Shown here: positions 33,622 to 41,811 of the stretch, in pieces
Layout: every line of letters starts with the position of its first letter
Numbering within the stretch: position 1 is the first letter of the stretch
Source: Gemmobacter denitrificans
GTDB taxonomy: Bacteria; Pseudomonadota; Alphaproteobacteria; Rhodobacterales; Rhodobacteraceae
Direction: 5' to 3'
Length of the DNA stretch: 64,000 nt
NCBI RefSeq assembly: GCF_036964905.1
Contig: NZ_JBALHR010000002.1
Coordinates: 124,001 to 188,000, forward strand
The notes under the pieces: model-generated
Told to the model about the DNA's origin: nothing
The model's database searches: none
The model's input: only the letters and a program-made list of their open reading frames with translations
Position numbers and translations under genes: made by a program

Positions 33622-35424
33622 TCACTTCGGATCATTGCGCTGGATGATCCCGGTGACCGCCGCCGCGCCCAAGGCGGTAACGATCCAGCCAAGCGCCGAG
33701 AACAGCCACCGCCCCCACCAGAGGTGATAGCCCCACCGGCCCCGGCCTTTCGACGGGGCCCAGGCACTTTCCTGCCCCAGATCAAGGATCGGGATCACCA
33801 GATCGGCGGCATAGCCTGCGGCATTGAAACTGTCCCAATCCATGCCATGCGCCGGATCATTGGCCCAGGTTTCGGCGGGGTTGGGCAGGCAGTCGGGCGG
33901 CGCGGCGATTGGCTTGCCTGTCACTGGATCGGCTGCGAAGCAATCCCTCGCCAGCATGTCCTGCCACCCTTGCGACACAAGGATCACGTCGGAATTGGGG
34001 GCGAAAGAGCCTTCTTCCCATGCAGCATAGGCAACGATCCACGAGGCAAGGAACAACATCAACAATGCCCGCACACTGCGCGCGGGAGCATATCCATACC
34101 CCACGACATGGCGGAGAGAGAAATCAAGCGCCCAGTTCCACCCGATGGCCAACCGTGCCTTCATCGCGCCGCCGAACATCTCGTTGCGGAAATGCCGTCT
34201 TGCCATCTCCATCGTATAGGGGGGAGGGCTTGCGGGGGCACCTGGCGGCGTGGGCCAAGGACGATGGATCATCTGGAAGCGTTGCAGGATCGTCGTGCAG
34301 GCCATGGCTTGCGCACCTTTGACTTCCTTGACCGCATCCATGACCGCCTCGGCCCTTTCGGCTGACCACTTCGCACTCAACTGCCGCATGGCCCGAAAGA
34401 ACCGTCGCATGACCCGAACCTGCTGGCGAAACCGAACTGCGGCAGCCTCTTTTCCCCCCATCAAGGCCTTGCGCGCCTCGGCGTCATGGCCCGCCGCGCG
34501 CATGGCGCGGGCGAATTGGGTATAGGGTTGCGGGTGGAACTCGCCTTTGAAGAACGCCCCTTTCTCCAGCCAGTCCTTGCGGCCAGCAAAATTTTTGGGG
34601 CTTTCCGGCCCGCCGGACAGGCGTTCATAGGTAAAACCGTCAAGGGTCAATGTCCCGCATTTGGCCCAACTGGCAGCATCATCCGCCAGATCGCCGACAT
34701 GGGCAGAGGTCAGATCAACCCAGCCGGTGACCGCTTTGACCTCACGGAAAAAGAAACCCTGTTCCACGCGCAGCGATTGTCCGTTCAGCGCTTCGCCCCC
34801 GCCGCCGTTCAGCGTCGCGCCGGTGCAGGCCAATTGCCCACCAATCTGCGCGGCCCCCACATCCACCGTTCCCGTCGCTGTCACGTCACCTAGGAAGACA
34901 CTCTGCGTCACCTGCGCTCCTTGGGCATTCAGCGCCTTGCCCCCGCCGCCGTTCAGTGTCGCGCCTTCGCAGGCCAATTGCCCACCGATCTGCGCGCTGG
35001 CCACATCCACCGTTCCCGTCGCCGTCACGCCACGCAGAAAGACCCCCCCATTCACCCGCGCCCCTTGGGCGAACAGTCCGGGCAGGTGGCTGCCTTGCAA
35101 AGACAATTGCGCCAGTTCGGTCTGCGCAAACTGCGGCTTTTCTTCAAACCGGCAGGCATGCAGCACCAGCCTGCCCCGGCATTTGGCAAAGCGCAGGTCC
35201 AGTTCACCGCTGATCACCGCGCCTTCCAGCCAGATACCTTTCTGATGCAGGCTGGTCGCCTCCAGCGCCAGGGCACGGATCAGCGCGGCGCGGATGGTGG
35301 GGGTCTTGGCCCCTTCGGGCGGCAGCGGGCCGAGTTCGCACTCCCACCCCGCGCGGCAGGCCGCGATCAGGGCCTTTTCGGCCGCGTTCCCACTTTTCTC
35401 GAACTCTTCAATCGTCATGACCAT
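33622..35424 (-). CDS. 600-residue membrane protein with 48-residue tandem repeats
   Basis: Unrecognised function. An N-terminal domain of ~110 residues is followed by a region with regular short hydrophobic strands, probably a beta-helix (LVLHACRFEEKPQFAQTELA; SLQGSHLPGLFAQGARVNGG). Inside are two close 48-residue repeats starting VTATGTVDV, each with AQIGGQLAC and GATLNGGGG, and a decayed third starting VKAVTGWVDL. After a charged, Arg-rich middle there is a helix (VRALLMLFLASWIVAYAAW), a loop with three Cys, and a last helix (LFSALGWIVTALGAAAVTGI). Relatives are sometimes called membrane-associated oxidoreductase, without evidence here. ATG after AGAGGT; a second ATG is two codons on. Divergent from xseA. 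Confidence 0.75.
   Translation of the reverse strand: MVMTIEEFEKSGNAAEKALIAACRAGWECELGPLPPEGAKTPTIRAALIRALALEATSLHQKGIWLEGAVISGELDLRFAKCRGRLVLHACRFEEKPQFAQTELAQLSLQGSHLPGLFAQGARVNGGVFLRGVTATGTVDVASAQIGGQLACEGATLNGGGGKALNAQGAQVTQSVFLGDVTATGTVDVGAAQIGGQLACTGATLNGGGGEALNGQSLRVEQGFFFREVKAVTGWVDLTSAHVGDLADDAASWAKCGTLTLDGFTYERLSGGPESPKNFAGRKDWLEKGAFFKGEFHPQPYTQFARAMRAAGHDAEARKALMGGKEAAAVRFRQQVRVMRRFFRAMRQLSAKWSAERAEAVMDAVKEVKGAQAMACTTILQRFQMIHRPWPTPPGAPASPPPYTMEMARRHFRNEMFGGAMKARLAIGWNWALDFSLRHVVGYGYAPARSVRALLMLFLASWIVAYAAWEEGSFAPNSDVILVSQGWQDMLARDCFAADPVTGKPIAAPPDCLPNPAETWANDPAHGMDWDSFNAAGYAADLVIPILDLGQESAWAPSKGRGRWGYHLWWGRWLFSALGWIVTALGAAAVTGIIQRNDPK
34744..35031 (-). repeat. Two 144-base in-frame tandem repeats
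   Basis: Period exactly 144 bases (48 codons). The encoded copies share 34 of 48 residues, and stretches of DNA are nearly identical, for example CATCCACCGTTCCCGTCGC in both (plus-strand sense). A weaker third copy continues at lower coordinates. Confidence 0.88.
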
Positions 35425-35518
35425 CGCGGCACCTCTGCCCCCACTCTGCCCGCAGTTGCGCGGGCTGCGCAAGGAGGGGCCTTTTCCCCGCTGCCCGATC
35501 CGTGGCAGGATCGCAGCC

Positions 35519-37120
35519 ATGATGGACCTGTTCGAAGACCCCGCCCCGCAGCCCTCCAACCAACCCGAATATACCGTGTCGGAGCTTTCCGGCGCGGTGA
35601 AGCGGGTGATCGAGGGCGAATTCGGCCTTGTGCGCGTGCGGGGCGAGGTGGGGCGGGTCAGCCGTCCGGCCTCGGGCCATCTGTATTTCGACCTGAAGGA
35701 TGACCGCAGCGTGATCGCCGCGATCAGCTGGAAAGGGCAGGTGGCGCGGATGCAGGTGCGCCCCGAAGAGGGGATGGAGGTCGTGGCCACCGGGCGGATG
35801 ACCACCTTTCCAGGCCAGTCGAAATATCAGCTGATCGTCGAGGATGTGGCCCCCGCCGGGGCAGGGGCCCTGATGGCCATGCTGGAAAAGCGCCGCGCGG
35901 CGCTGCAGGCCGAAGGGCTGTTCGATCCGGCGCGCAAGCAGCCGATCCCGTTTCTGCCGGGGGTGATCGGGGTCATCACCTCGCCTTCGGGGGCGGTGAT
36001 CCGCGATATCCTGCACCGGTTGCGCGACCGCTTTCCCCGCCCGGTGCTGATCTGGCCGGTGGCGGTGCAGGGGCAGGATTGTGCGGCGCAGGTGGCGGCG
36101 GCGATCCGGGGCTTCAACGCGATTGCGCCGGGCGGGCCGATCCCGCGGCCCGATCTTCTGATCGTGGCGCGGGGGGGCGGATCGCTGGAGGATCTGTGGG
36201 GCTTCAACGAGGAAATCGTGGTGCGGGCGGCGGCGGACAGCCGGATCCCGCTGATTTCGGCGGTGGGGCATGAAACCGATACGACGCTGATCGATTTTGC
36301 CGCCGACCGCCGCGCGCCCACCCCCACCGCGGCAGCGGAAATGGCCGTGCCGGTGCGGCTGGACCTGCTGGCGGCGCTGGATGGGCTGGCGGCGCGGCAA
36401 AGCCGGGCGCTGGCGCTTGGCTTTGACCGGCGCGGCCAGCGGCTGCGCGATCTGGCCCGCGCCCTGCCGCGCCCCGAGGCGCTGACCGGGGCGGCGGCGC
36501 AGCGGCTGGATGCGGCCACGGGGCGCCTGGGCGGCGCGCTTGGTCTGGCGGTGGCGCAAAAGCGCGGGGTCTTTGCGGCGCAGGCCGCGCGGGTGCAGCC
36601 GCAGGCGCTGCTGGCCTTGCTGGGTCGGGCGCGGCTGGGGTTGAACGGGCAATCCGGGCGGCTCGACACCGCGCTGGCGCGGCGGCAGGAACGGGCCGCC
36701 GACCGGCTGGCCGGTCTGGCCGCGCGGCTTGATCCGGCCTTGGGGCGGTTGCTGGCAGGCGCCGCGCGCGACATTGCCCGCCAGCGCGACGGGCTGGCCG
36801 GTCTGGCCGCGCGGCTGGAGGCCGCGGGCGGGCGCGCGTTGGCCACGCGGGCGGAACGGCTGGAGGCGCTTGACCGTATCCGCCTGACGCTGGGCTATAC
36901 CGCAACGCTGCGGCGGGGCTATGCGGTGGTGCGTGCCGGGGCCGGCATCGTGACCACGGCGGCCGAGGCCGCAAGGGCGGCGGCGCTGGAGATCGAATTC
37001 AGCGATGGCCGTCTGGCGGTGCAGGCCGGGCAGGCGACGGCCAGTGCCACAAAGCCCGCACGTCCCCGCAAACCGGGCGGCGGCGATCCGGGGCCGGACG
37101 AACAGGGCCGCCTGCTCTGA
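35519..37120 (+). CDS. xseA: Exodeoxyribonuclease VII large subunit
   Basis: Large subunit of the nuclease that degrades single-stranded DNA from both ends. 533 residues: N-terminal OB fold (VRVRGEVGRVSRPASGHLYF, then DDRSVIAAISWKG), catalytic domain (FLPGVIGVITSPSGAVIRDI; LLIVARGGGSLEDLWGFNEE; SAVGHETDTTLIDFAADRRA), and a very long Ala/Arg/Leu coiled coil, which makes it longer than E. coli XseA. The C-terminal segment TLGYTATLRRGYAVVRA is conserved. Two adjacent ATGs at the start; the first is used. The small subunit gene xseB is not nearby. Confidence 0.95.
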   Translation: MMDLFEDPAPQPSNQPEYTVSELSGAVKRVIEGEFGLVRVRGEVGRVSRPASGHLYFDLKDDRSVIAAISWKGQVARMQVRPEEGMEVVATGRMTTFPGQSKYQLIVEDVAPAGAGALMAMLEKRRAALQAEGLFDPARKQPIPFLPGVIGVITSPSGAVIRDILHRLRDRFPRPVLIWPVAVQGQDCAAQVAAAIRGFNAIAPGGPIPRPDLLIVARGGGSLEDLWGFNEEIVVRAAADSRIPLISAVGHETDTTLIDFAADRRAPTPTAAAEMAVPVRLDLLAALDGLAARQSRALALGFDRRGQRLRDLARALPRPEALTGAAAQRLDAATGRLGGALGLAVAQKRGVFAAQAARVQPQALLALLGRARLGLNGQSGRLDTALARRQERAADRLAGLAARLDPALGRLLAGAARDIARQRDGLAGLAARLEAAGGRALATRAERLEALDRIRLTLGYTATLRRGYAVVRAGAGIVTTAAEAARAAALEIEFSDGRLAVQAGQATASATKPARPRKPGGGDPGPDEQGRLL

Positions 37121-37125
37121 CGGGG

Positions 37126-37539
37126 TCAGCTCAGCGGGGCAAGCTCCGGGCAGCGGATGGGGTCGGCCTGTTCGCGCAGCATGATCGGGTTGCCCGTCAT
37201 GTCGCCTTCGAACCAGGCGCTCAGCGTGCCGTCGGGTTCGGCCAGATAGACCCAGCAGCGATCGGGCAATCCGTCCTCATATATGAAACAGATCTGATCG
37301 CCGCGCTGCTCCCAGGTGCCGGCCATGCAGCCATCGGCATCCTGCCAGATCACGTGGCGGCCAGAGAAATACTCTTCGGCCCCATACCAGGGCCCATCAT
37401 AATGCCCCATGATCCGGCCCCGGGTCAGCCGGTCGAAGGTTTCGGCATCCAGCGCGGCAAGGGGGCTGCCCGGTTCGGTCTGCGCGGCGACAGGCAGGGC
37501 CATCATCAGCACCAGGCCAAGGCTCAGCCGCATCGTCAT
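37126..37539 (-). CDS. Small secreted cysteine-containing protein, paralogue A
   Basis: 137-residue exported protein with signal peptide MTMRLSLGLVLMMALPVAAQ. The mature part has conserved spacing shared with its upstream neighbour: ETFDRLTRGRIMG, AEEYFSGRHVIW, a Cys, TWEQRGDQICFIYED, a CW pair, and AWFEGDMTG. Four Cys in the mature part suggest two disulphides. No known enzyme motif. Its start overlaps the stop of paralogue B by 4 bases, so they are co-translated. Function unknown; I do not recognise the family. Confidence 0.78.
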   Translation of the reverse strand: MTMRLSLGLVLMMALPVAAQTEPGSPLAALDAETFDRLTRGRIMGHYDGPWYGAEEYFSGRHVIWQDADGCMAGTWEQRGDQICFIYEDGLPDRCWVYLAEPDGTLSAWFEGDMTGNPIMLREQADPIRCPELAPLS

Positions 37540-37961
37540 ACCCCGACATCCGGCCCGGTGCAGGACAGCGGGCCATCGGTCTGGCGCACCTCTGACAGGG
37601 CCGTGCCCGCCGGATCGCCTTCGAACTGTGCCATCAGACCGGTTTCGCCCTTCCAGAATTTCCAGCATTGCGGGGCATCGCCCGCCTCATATTCGAAACA
37701 GATCAACTCGCCCATCGGATACCAATGGCCGATCTGGCACTGATCGCCGGTAAAGGCCCAGCGGACCCGCCGACCCGGCAGATATTGTTCCGTGCCGAAG
37801 ATCACCCCGTCCTGCGCATAGGTCAGGGTCTTGCCGGTGGCATAGTGATCGAATTCTTCCGCCGTCATGGCGGGTGCGGCTGCCATGGCCGAGGCCGACA
37901 GGAAGCCGGTGGCGCAAAGGCCAAGGATCATCGCTTTGGGTTGGGACAAGACGCGAAACAT
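37536..37961 (-). CDS. Small secreted cysteine-containing protein, paralogue B
   Basis: 141-residue exported protein with a signal peptide (cut near SASAMA) and a very good ribosome-binding site, GGAGGTGCC. The mature part parallels paralogue A: EEFDHYATGKTLTY, GTEQYLPGRRVRW, a Cys, HWYPMGELICFEYEAG, QCWKFW and AQFEGDPAG. The pair most likely arose by tandem duplication and encodes periplasmic proteins. The earlier in-frame start, 88 codons upstream, is rejected because it would run into the AlkB-like gene and lacks a signal. Confidence 0.8.
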   Translation of the reverse strand: MFRVLSQPKAMILGLCATGFLSASAMAAAPAMTAEEFDHYATGKTLTYAQDGVIFGTEQYLPGRRVRWAFTGDQCQIGHWYPMGELICFEYEAGDAPQCWKFWKGETGLMAQFEGDPAGTALSEVRQTDGPLSCTGPDVGV

Positions 37962-38005
37962 GGCACCTCCGGACAACTTTGCCGCAAGACTGCCAGAGCG
38001 TCCGG

Positions 38006-39067
38006 TCATTGACCAGAGGGCGGCGCCCAGTGCCGTAGCCGGGGCCGCATCATCCGCCGCCAGCGCCGGGGAAACAGCGCAATCACCGAACACAGAGGCA
38101 GCGAATAGGGCAGGCGCGGTGCCGCGTCCCGCTCCGGCAGGCGCAGGGCGGGATAGGGCCGGGTGGGATGGGCATGATGGTCGGAATGGCGCGGTGCATT
38201 CAGCATGACCGCGCTGGTAAACCAATGCTGCGCGTTCCAGCTGTGGCGGTCGCTGACAGGTTCCAGCCGTCCATCAGGAAGCGTGCGGCGTGTCAGGCCA
38301 TAATGCTGCACATAATCCGACAGCATCAGCTGCGCTGTGGCATAAAGCCCCAAGGCCGCCCAGACGGCCACACCCGCCACTCCGGCCAGCACGAAGCCAA
38401 GGCCAAGGCAAAGCGCCTGCCCAGCCAGGTAAATGGCATAGGGGTGCAAACCCTGCGCTGCACCCCGGGCGCGCAGCGCATCTTCGGCCCGTCTGCCTGC
38501 CCGGAAACTGCCGAAATAGGCCCGCGGCAGAAAGGCATAGAAACTTTCCTCGCCCCGGGCCGAATTGGGATCCTCGGGCGTTGCCACATGCCGGTGATGC
38601 ACCAGACGATGCGCCGAGGCGTGATGGCCATTCAGCAGCGTCACATAGATTGCGACGCCCAAACGAAACAGCCCGCGCGCCCCGCGATGGATCAATTCAT
38701 GCGCGGCGGGGTTCGACACCTGCCCGAAGAACTGGCCAAAGCCCAGGAACAGCACGATCCTGGCCCCCGCCGACAGGCCACTGTCGCCCGCAATCGCCCA
38801 GACGGCCAGCGGGAAGGCCAGCAGATGCCCGGTGGCTATGGCAACCAGCAGCGCATCTGCGGCGGGAAACTCTGATCCCTCAGGCGCATCAGGGGCGACC
38901 AGCGGGATCAGATGATCCAGCATCACCGTCAGCCCGGCCATATAGATCAGCCCGGGCAGCACCCAAAGCCCGCCCATCCCTACGCCCCAGACCAGAAGCG
39001 CCAGCGGCGCAAGGGCGGCGGCGGCAAAAAGCGGCATCGCAGGAAGGCGCAGGGCGAGGGGCTTCAT
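38006..39067 (-). CDS. AlkB-type membrane di-iron monooxygenase (alkane 1-monooxygenase family)
   Basis: Predicted integral membrane hydroxylase that would use two iron atoms and oxygen to oxidise a terminal methyl or alkyl group. 353 residues with several helices and the family His boxes: HELIHR, then HRLVHHRHVATPEDPNSA, and the last box RHSDHHAHPTRPYPALR; YVQHYGL is also present. Box 1 has Arg where AlkB usually has Lys, and box 2 has VHH in place of GHH. No rubredoxin gene is nearby. Substrate unproven. A second possible ATG lies four codons upstream. Confidence 0.85.
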   Translation of the reverse strand: MKPLALRLPAMPLFAAAALAPLALLVWGVGMGGLWVLPGLIYMAGLTVMLDHLIPLVAPDAPEGSEFPAADALLVAIATGHLLAFPLAVWAIAGDSGLSAGARIVLFLGFGQFFGQVSNPAAHELIHRGARGLFRLGVAIYVTLLNGHHASAHRLVHHRHVATPEDPNSARGEESFYAFLPRAYFGSFRAGRRAEDALRARGAAQGLHPYAIYLAGQALCLGLGFVLAGVAGVAVWAALGLYATAQLMLSDYVQHYGLTRRTLPDGRLEPVSDRHSWNAQHWFTSAVMLNAPRHSDHHAHPTRPYPALRLPERDAAPRLPYSLPLCSVIALFPRRWRRMMRPRLRHWAPPSGQ

Positions 39068-39133
39068 GGCTTGCAGCATAGCACGCCCATCGGCTACGAC
39101 CAGACACGACACGGCCTTGCCGCAACGTCGCCT

Positions 39134-39163
39134 TTGCAGGGCAGGGGGCAGCCGGGCTAGCCT
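39134..39163 (+). promoter_or_regulatory. Promoter implying a leaderless YhhN mRNA
   Basis: -35 TTGCAG, 18-base spacer, -10 TAGCCT. The -10 ends 5 bases before the ATG at 39169, so the transcript would begin at or next to the start codon. Confidence 0.45.
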
Positions 39164-39168
39164 GCGCC

Positions 39169-39780
39169 ATGACCTTGCCCTGGCTCATCTCTGCTGCCCT
39201 TGCGGCCCTGTACGGGATCGCCTTCGCCGCCGATACCGGCCACAGTTGGCTGCGCACGGCCATCAAGACCGGATCAGTGGCGGGCCTTGCCGGTATCGCC
39301 GCAGGGGCCGGTGCGCCGCCAGTGATCATTGCAGGGCTGGCCCTGGGTGCCTTGGGCGATCTGCTTCTGTCGCGCCCGGGCGAGCGGGCCTTTCTGGCCG
39401 GAATGGCGGCTTTTGCCGCCGGACATATCGCCTATGCGCTGGCCTTCGGCCCCGGTCTTGCGCCGCTCTGGCTGCTGGCTGGCCTTGTGCTGCTGGCGGC
39501 ATCGACCGAGATCTGGCTTGCCCCCCATACCGGGCCCTTGCGCTGGCCGGTGCGGGCCTATGTGCTGGTGATCTGCCTGATGGCCGCCCTTGCCGCCGCC
39601 CGGCCTGAACCGCTGCTGCGTGTCGGGGCTGCGCTGTTCGTCACCTCTGACCTGCTGCTGGCGCTGGCCTTGTTCGTCACGCAGGAGCCCGCCCGCCGCC
39701 GGTTGCTGTCATGGCTGCTGTGGCCCGCCTATTGGGGCGGGCAGGCGCTGATCCTTCTGGCCTTCCTCCCCTTCCCTTGA
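39169..39780 (+). CDS. YhhN (TMEM86/lysoplasmalogenase-like) membrane protein
   Basis: 203-residue protein with about eight helices. Family features: the basic loop ending helix 1, KTGSVAGLAGIA, then GALGDLLLSRPGE with the conserved Gly-Asp, the GMAAFAAGHIAYAL helix, VTSDLLLALALF and the C-terminal WPAYWGGQALI. Eukaryotic relatives (TMEM86) cleave lysoplasmalogens; bacterial members are less well studied. No ribosome-binding site precedes the ATG, and a promoter sits immediately upstream. Divergent from the AlkB-like gene, followed by ftsY after 52 bases. Confidence 0.86.
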   Translation: MTLPWLISAALAALYGIAFAADTGHSWLRTAIKTGSVAGLAGIAAGAGAPPVIIAGLALGALGDLLLSRPGERAFLAGMAAFAAGHIAYALAFGPGLAPLWLLAGLVLLAASTEIWLAPHTGPLRWPVRAYVLVICLMAALAAARPEPLLRVGAALFVTSDLLLALALFVTQEPARRRLLSWLLWPAYWGGQALILLAFLPFP

Positions 39781-39832
39781 CGCGCCGAAACGACTAGGTG
39801 AGGACAAAGCCATCACCAATGTCGGAGCGGCC

Positions 39833-40828
39833 ATGTCATTCTTCAAGAAGCTGAAGGACCGGATGTTCCGATCCTCCGACAAGATCGGCGGATCGTTGGA
39901 GGCCCTGGTCGATGACACGGCGGTTCCCGCAGCCCCCGCCGATCCCAAACCCGGCCTGATCGGGCGCATCTTCGGCACCAGCAGTGACGAGCCGCGCCGG
40001 ATCATGGATGACGCCATGCTCGAAAGTCTCGAGGAACTGCTGATCGAGGCCGATATGGGTGTCGATACGGCAACCCGCGTCGCCGCCAATATCGCCGAAA
40101 GCCGGATGGGCAAACGCATCGGCGCGACCGAGTTGAAACAGGCGCTTGCGTCCGAAGTTGCGCGGATCATGGACCCGGTCGCCCGTCCGATGCCGCTTTA
40201 CCCCCGCCGCCCGCAGGTGGTGCTGGTGGTGGGCGTCAATGGATCGGGCAAGACCACAACCATCGGCAAGCTGGCCTCGCAGTTCAAGGCGGCCGGCAAA
40301 TCGGTGGTGATCGCGGCGGGTGATACCTTCCGCGCGGCTGCGGTCGAACAGTTGCAGATATGGGGCACCCGCGCGGGTGTGCCGGTGCTGACCGCCCCCG
40401 AAGGATCAGACCCCGCCAGCCTGGCCTTCGATGCCATGACCCGCGCGCAGGAAACCGGGGCCGATCTGCTGTTGATCGATACCGCAGGCCGTCTGCAGAA
40501 CCGCGCCGATCTGATGGAAGAACTGGCCAAGATCGTCCGTGTCATCCGCAAGAAGGATGAAACCGCCCCGCACAATACCCTGCTGGTTCTGGATGCGACC
40601 ACCGGGCAGAATGCGGTCGCGCAGGTCGAAATCTTTCGCAAGATCGCCGATGTCTCCGGCCTTGTGATGACCAAGCTTGACGGCACGGCCAAGGGGGGCG
40701 TTCTGGTCAGTCTTGCCGACCGGTTCGGCTTACCGATCCATGCGATCGGGGTGGGCGAACAGATCGACGACCTGTCGCCTTTCGACCCCGAAGATTTCGC
40801 CCGCGCGCTGGTCGGGCTGCCTGATTGA
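39833..40828 (+). CDS. ftsY: Signal recognition particle receptor FtsY
   Basis: GTPase that docks the SRP-ribosome complex at the inner membrane. 331 residues: a short acidic/basic N-terminal region, the N domain (LESLEELLIEADMGVDTATR), and the G domain with GVNGSGKTTTIGKLA, DTFRAAAVEQL, LLIDTAGRLQNRADLMEEL, TKLDGTAKGG and the closing GVGEQIDDLSPFDPEDFA. The short A region fits alphaproteobacterial FtsY. A TAGGTG -10-like element lies 32 bases before the ATG. Confidence 0.96.
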   Translation: MSFFKKLKDRMFRSSDKIGGSLEALVDDTAVPAAPADPKPGLIGRIFGTSSDEPRRIMDDAMLESLEELLIEADMGVDTATRVAANIAESRMGKRIGATELKQALASEVARIMDPVARPMPLYPRRPQVVLVVGVNGSGKTTTIGKLASQFKAAGKSVVIAAGDTFRAAAVEQLQIWGTRAGVPVLTAPEGSDPASLAFDAMTRAQETGADLLLIDTAGRLQNRADLMEELAKIVRVIRKKDETAPHNTLLVLDATTGQNAVAQVEIFRKIADVSGLVMTKLDGTAKGGVLVSLADRFGLPIHAIGVGEQIDDLSPFDPEDFARALVGLPD

Positions 40829-40838
40829 TCTGACATGC

Positions 40839-40886
40839 CTTTATCCCGGTCCAAATATCCTCGGGGGGCACGGGGGGCAGACAGCC
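40839..40886 (+). repeat. Intergenic dispersed repeat, copy 1
   Basis: G-rich element just after ftsY, beginning CTTTATCCCGGTCCAAATAT. It matches, with substitutions, the minus-strand element at 47761-47806 beginning CTTCATCGTGGCGCAAACAT. It resembles a short repeat common downstream of genes in Rhodobacteraceae; the function is unknown. Confidence 0.55.
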
Positions 40887-40911
40887 CCGCGCTCTTCATG
40901 GCCACCCCGCG

Positions 40912-41811
40912 ATGAGCGATTGGCTGCGCACGCTGGAAGGCACCCCCGCCGGGCATGATCTTGCGCTGGCACTGGCCCTTGGGGCTGCCGTGCTGCATGC
41001 GCTGTTCGGCGCGTTGCAGAAGGGCCGCCATGATCCCTGGCTCAGCCGGGCGGCGATCGATGCCAGCTATGGGTTGATGGCGCTGCCTTTCGCAGTGTTC
41101 GTCGTGCCCTGGCCCGAGCCGCATATGTGGCCGATCTTTGCGGGCGTCTTCGTGATCCATGCCGGATACAAGCTGTTGCAGGCCGCAACCTATGACCGGG
41201 CGGCCTTTACGGTGGTCTATCCGGTGGTGCGGGGCACCGGGCCGCTGGTGACCGTGGCGCTGGCCGGGCTGGTCTTTGGCGAAAGGTTCAGCCCGGGGCA
41301 ATGGCTGGGCGTGGCCTGCCTGTCGGGCGGAATTCTGGCGCTGGCCGGGTGGAACCTGCGCACTGTCACGGCGGGGCGGGCCACCATGGTGCCGGCCCTC
41401 TGGCTGGCGGCGGGAACCGGGGTCTTTGTCGCTGCCTATACCACCTTCGATGCCTATGGCATCCGCGCCACCGCCAACCCGTTCACCTTTCTGGCCTGGT
41501 TTTTCGTGATCGACAGCCTGCTCATGCCCGCGCTGACCTTTCGGCGCTGGTCGGGGCTTGGGCTTTCGGGCATTCTGCCCCTGCTGCGACGCGGGGTGTT
41601 CGGCGCGCTGGTGGCATTTGCCAGTTTCGGGTCGATCATGCTGGCCACGCGGCTAGACAAAGTGGGCGAGGCGGCGGTGCTGCGCGAAACCTCGACCGTC
41701 TTTGCCGCGCTGATCGGCTGGCTGGTGCTGGGGGAACGAACCGGGCGGGTGCAGATCGCCCTGATGGCAGTGATCGCGGCTGGCGCCGTGATGGTGGAGA
41801 TGCTGGGATGA
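40912..41811 (+). CDS. EamA/DMT-family transporter
   Basis: 299-residue inner-membrane protein with ten predicted helices in two EamA repeats. The first holds YPVVRGTGPLVTVALAGLVF followed by GERFSPGQWLGVACLSGGIL, the second AAVLRETSTVFAALIGWLVL followed by GERTGRVQIALM; these paired motifs are diagnostic. Substrate unknown (amino acids or other metabolites in known members). Its stop overlaps the yciB start (ATGA). A dispersed repeat lies between ftsY and this gene. Confidence 0.9.
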   Translation: MSDWLRTLEGTPAGHDLALALALGAAVLHALFGALQKGRHDPWLSRAAIDASYGLMALPFAVFVVPWPEPHMWPIFAGVFVIHAGYKLLQAATYDRAAFTVVYPVVRGTGPLVTVALAGLVFGERFSPGQWLGVACLSGGILALAGWNLRTVTAGRATMVPALWLAAGTGVFVAAYTTFDAYGIRATANPFTFLAWFFVIDSLLMPALTFRRWSGLGLSGILPLLRRGVFGALVAFASFGSIMLATRLDKVGEAAVLRETSTVFAALIGWLVLGERTGRVQIALMAVIAAGAVMVEMLG

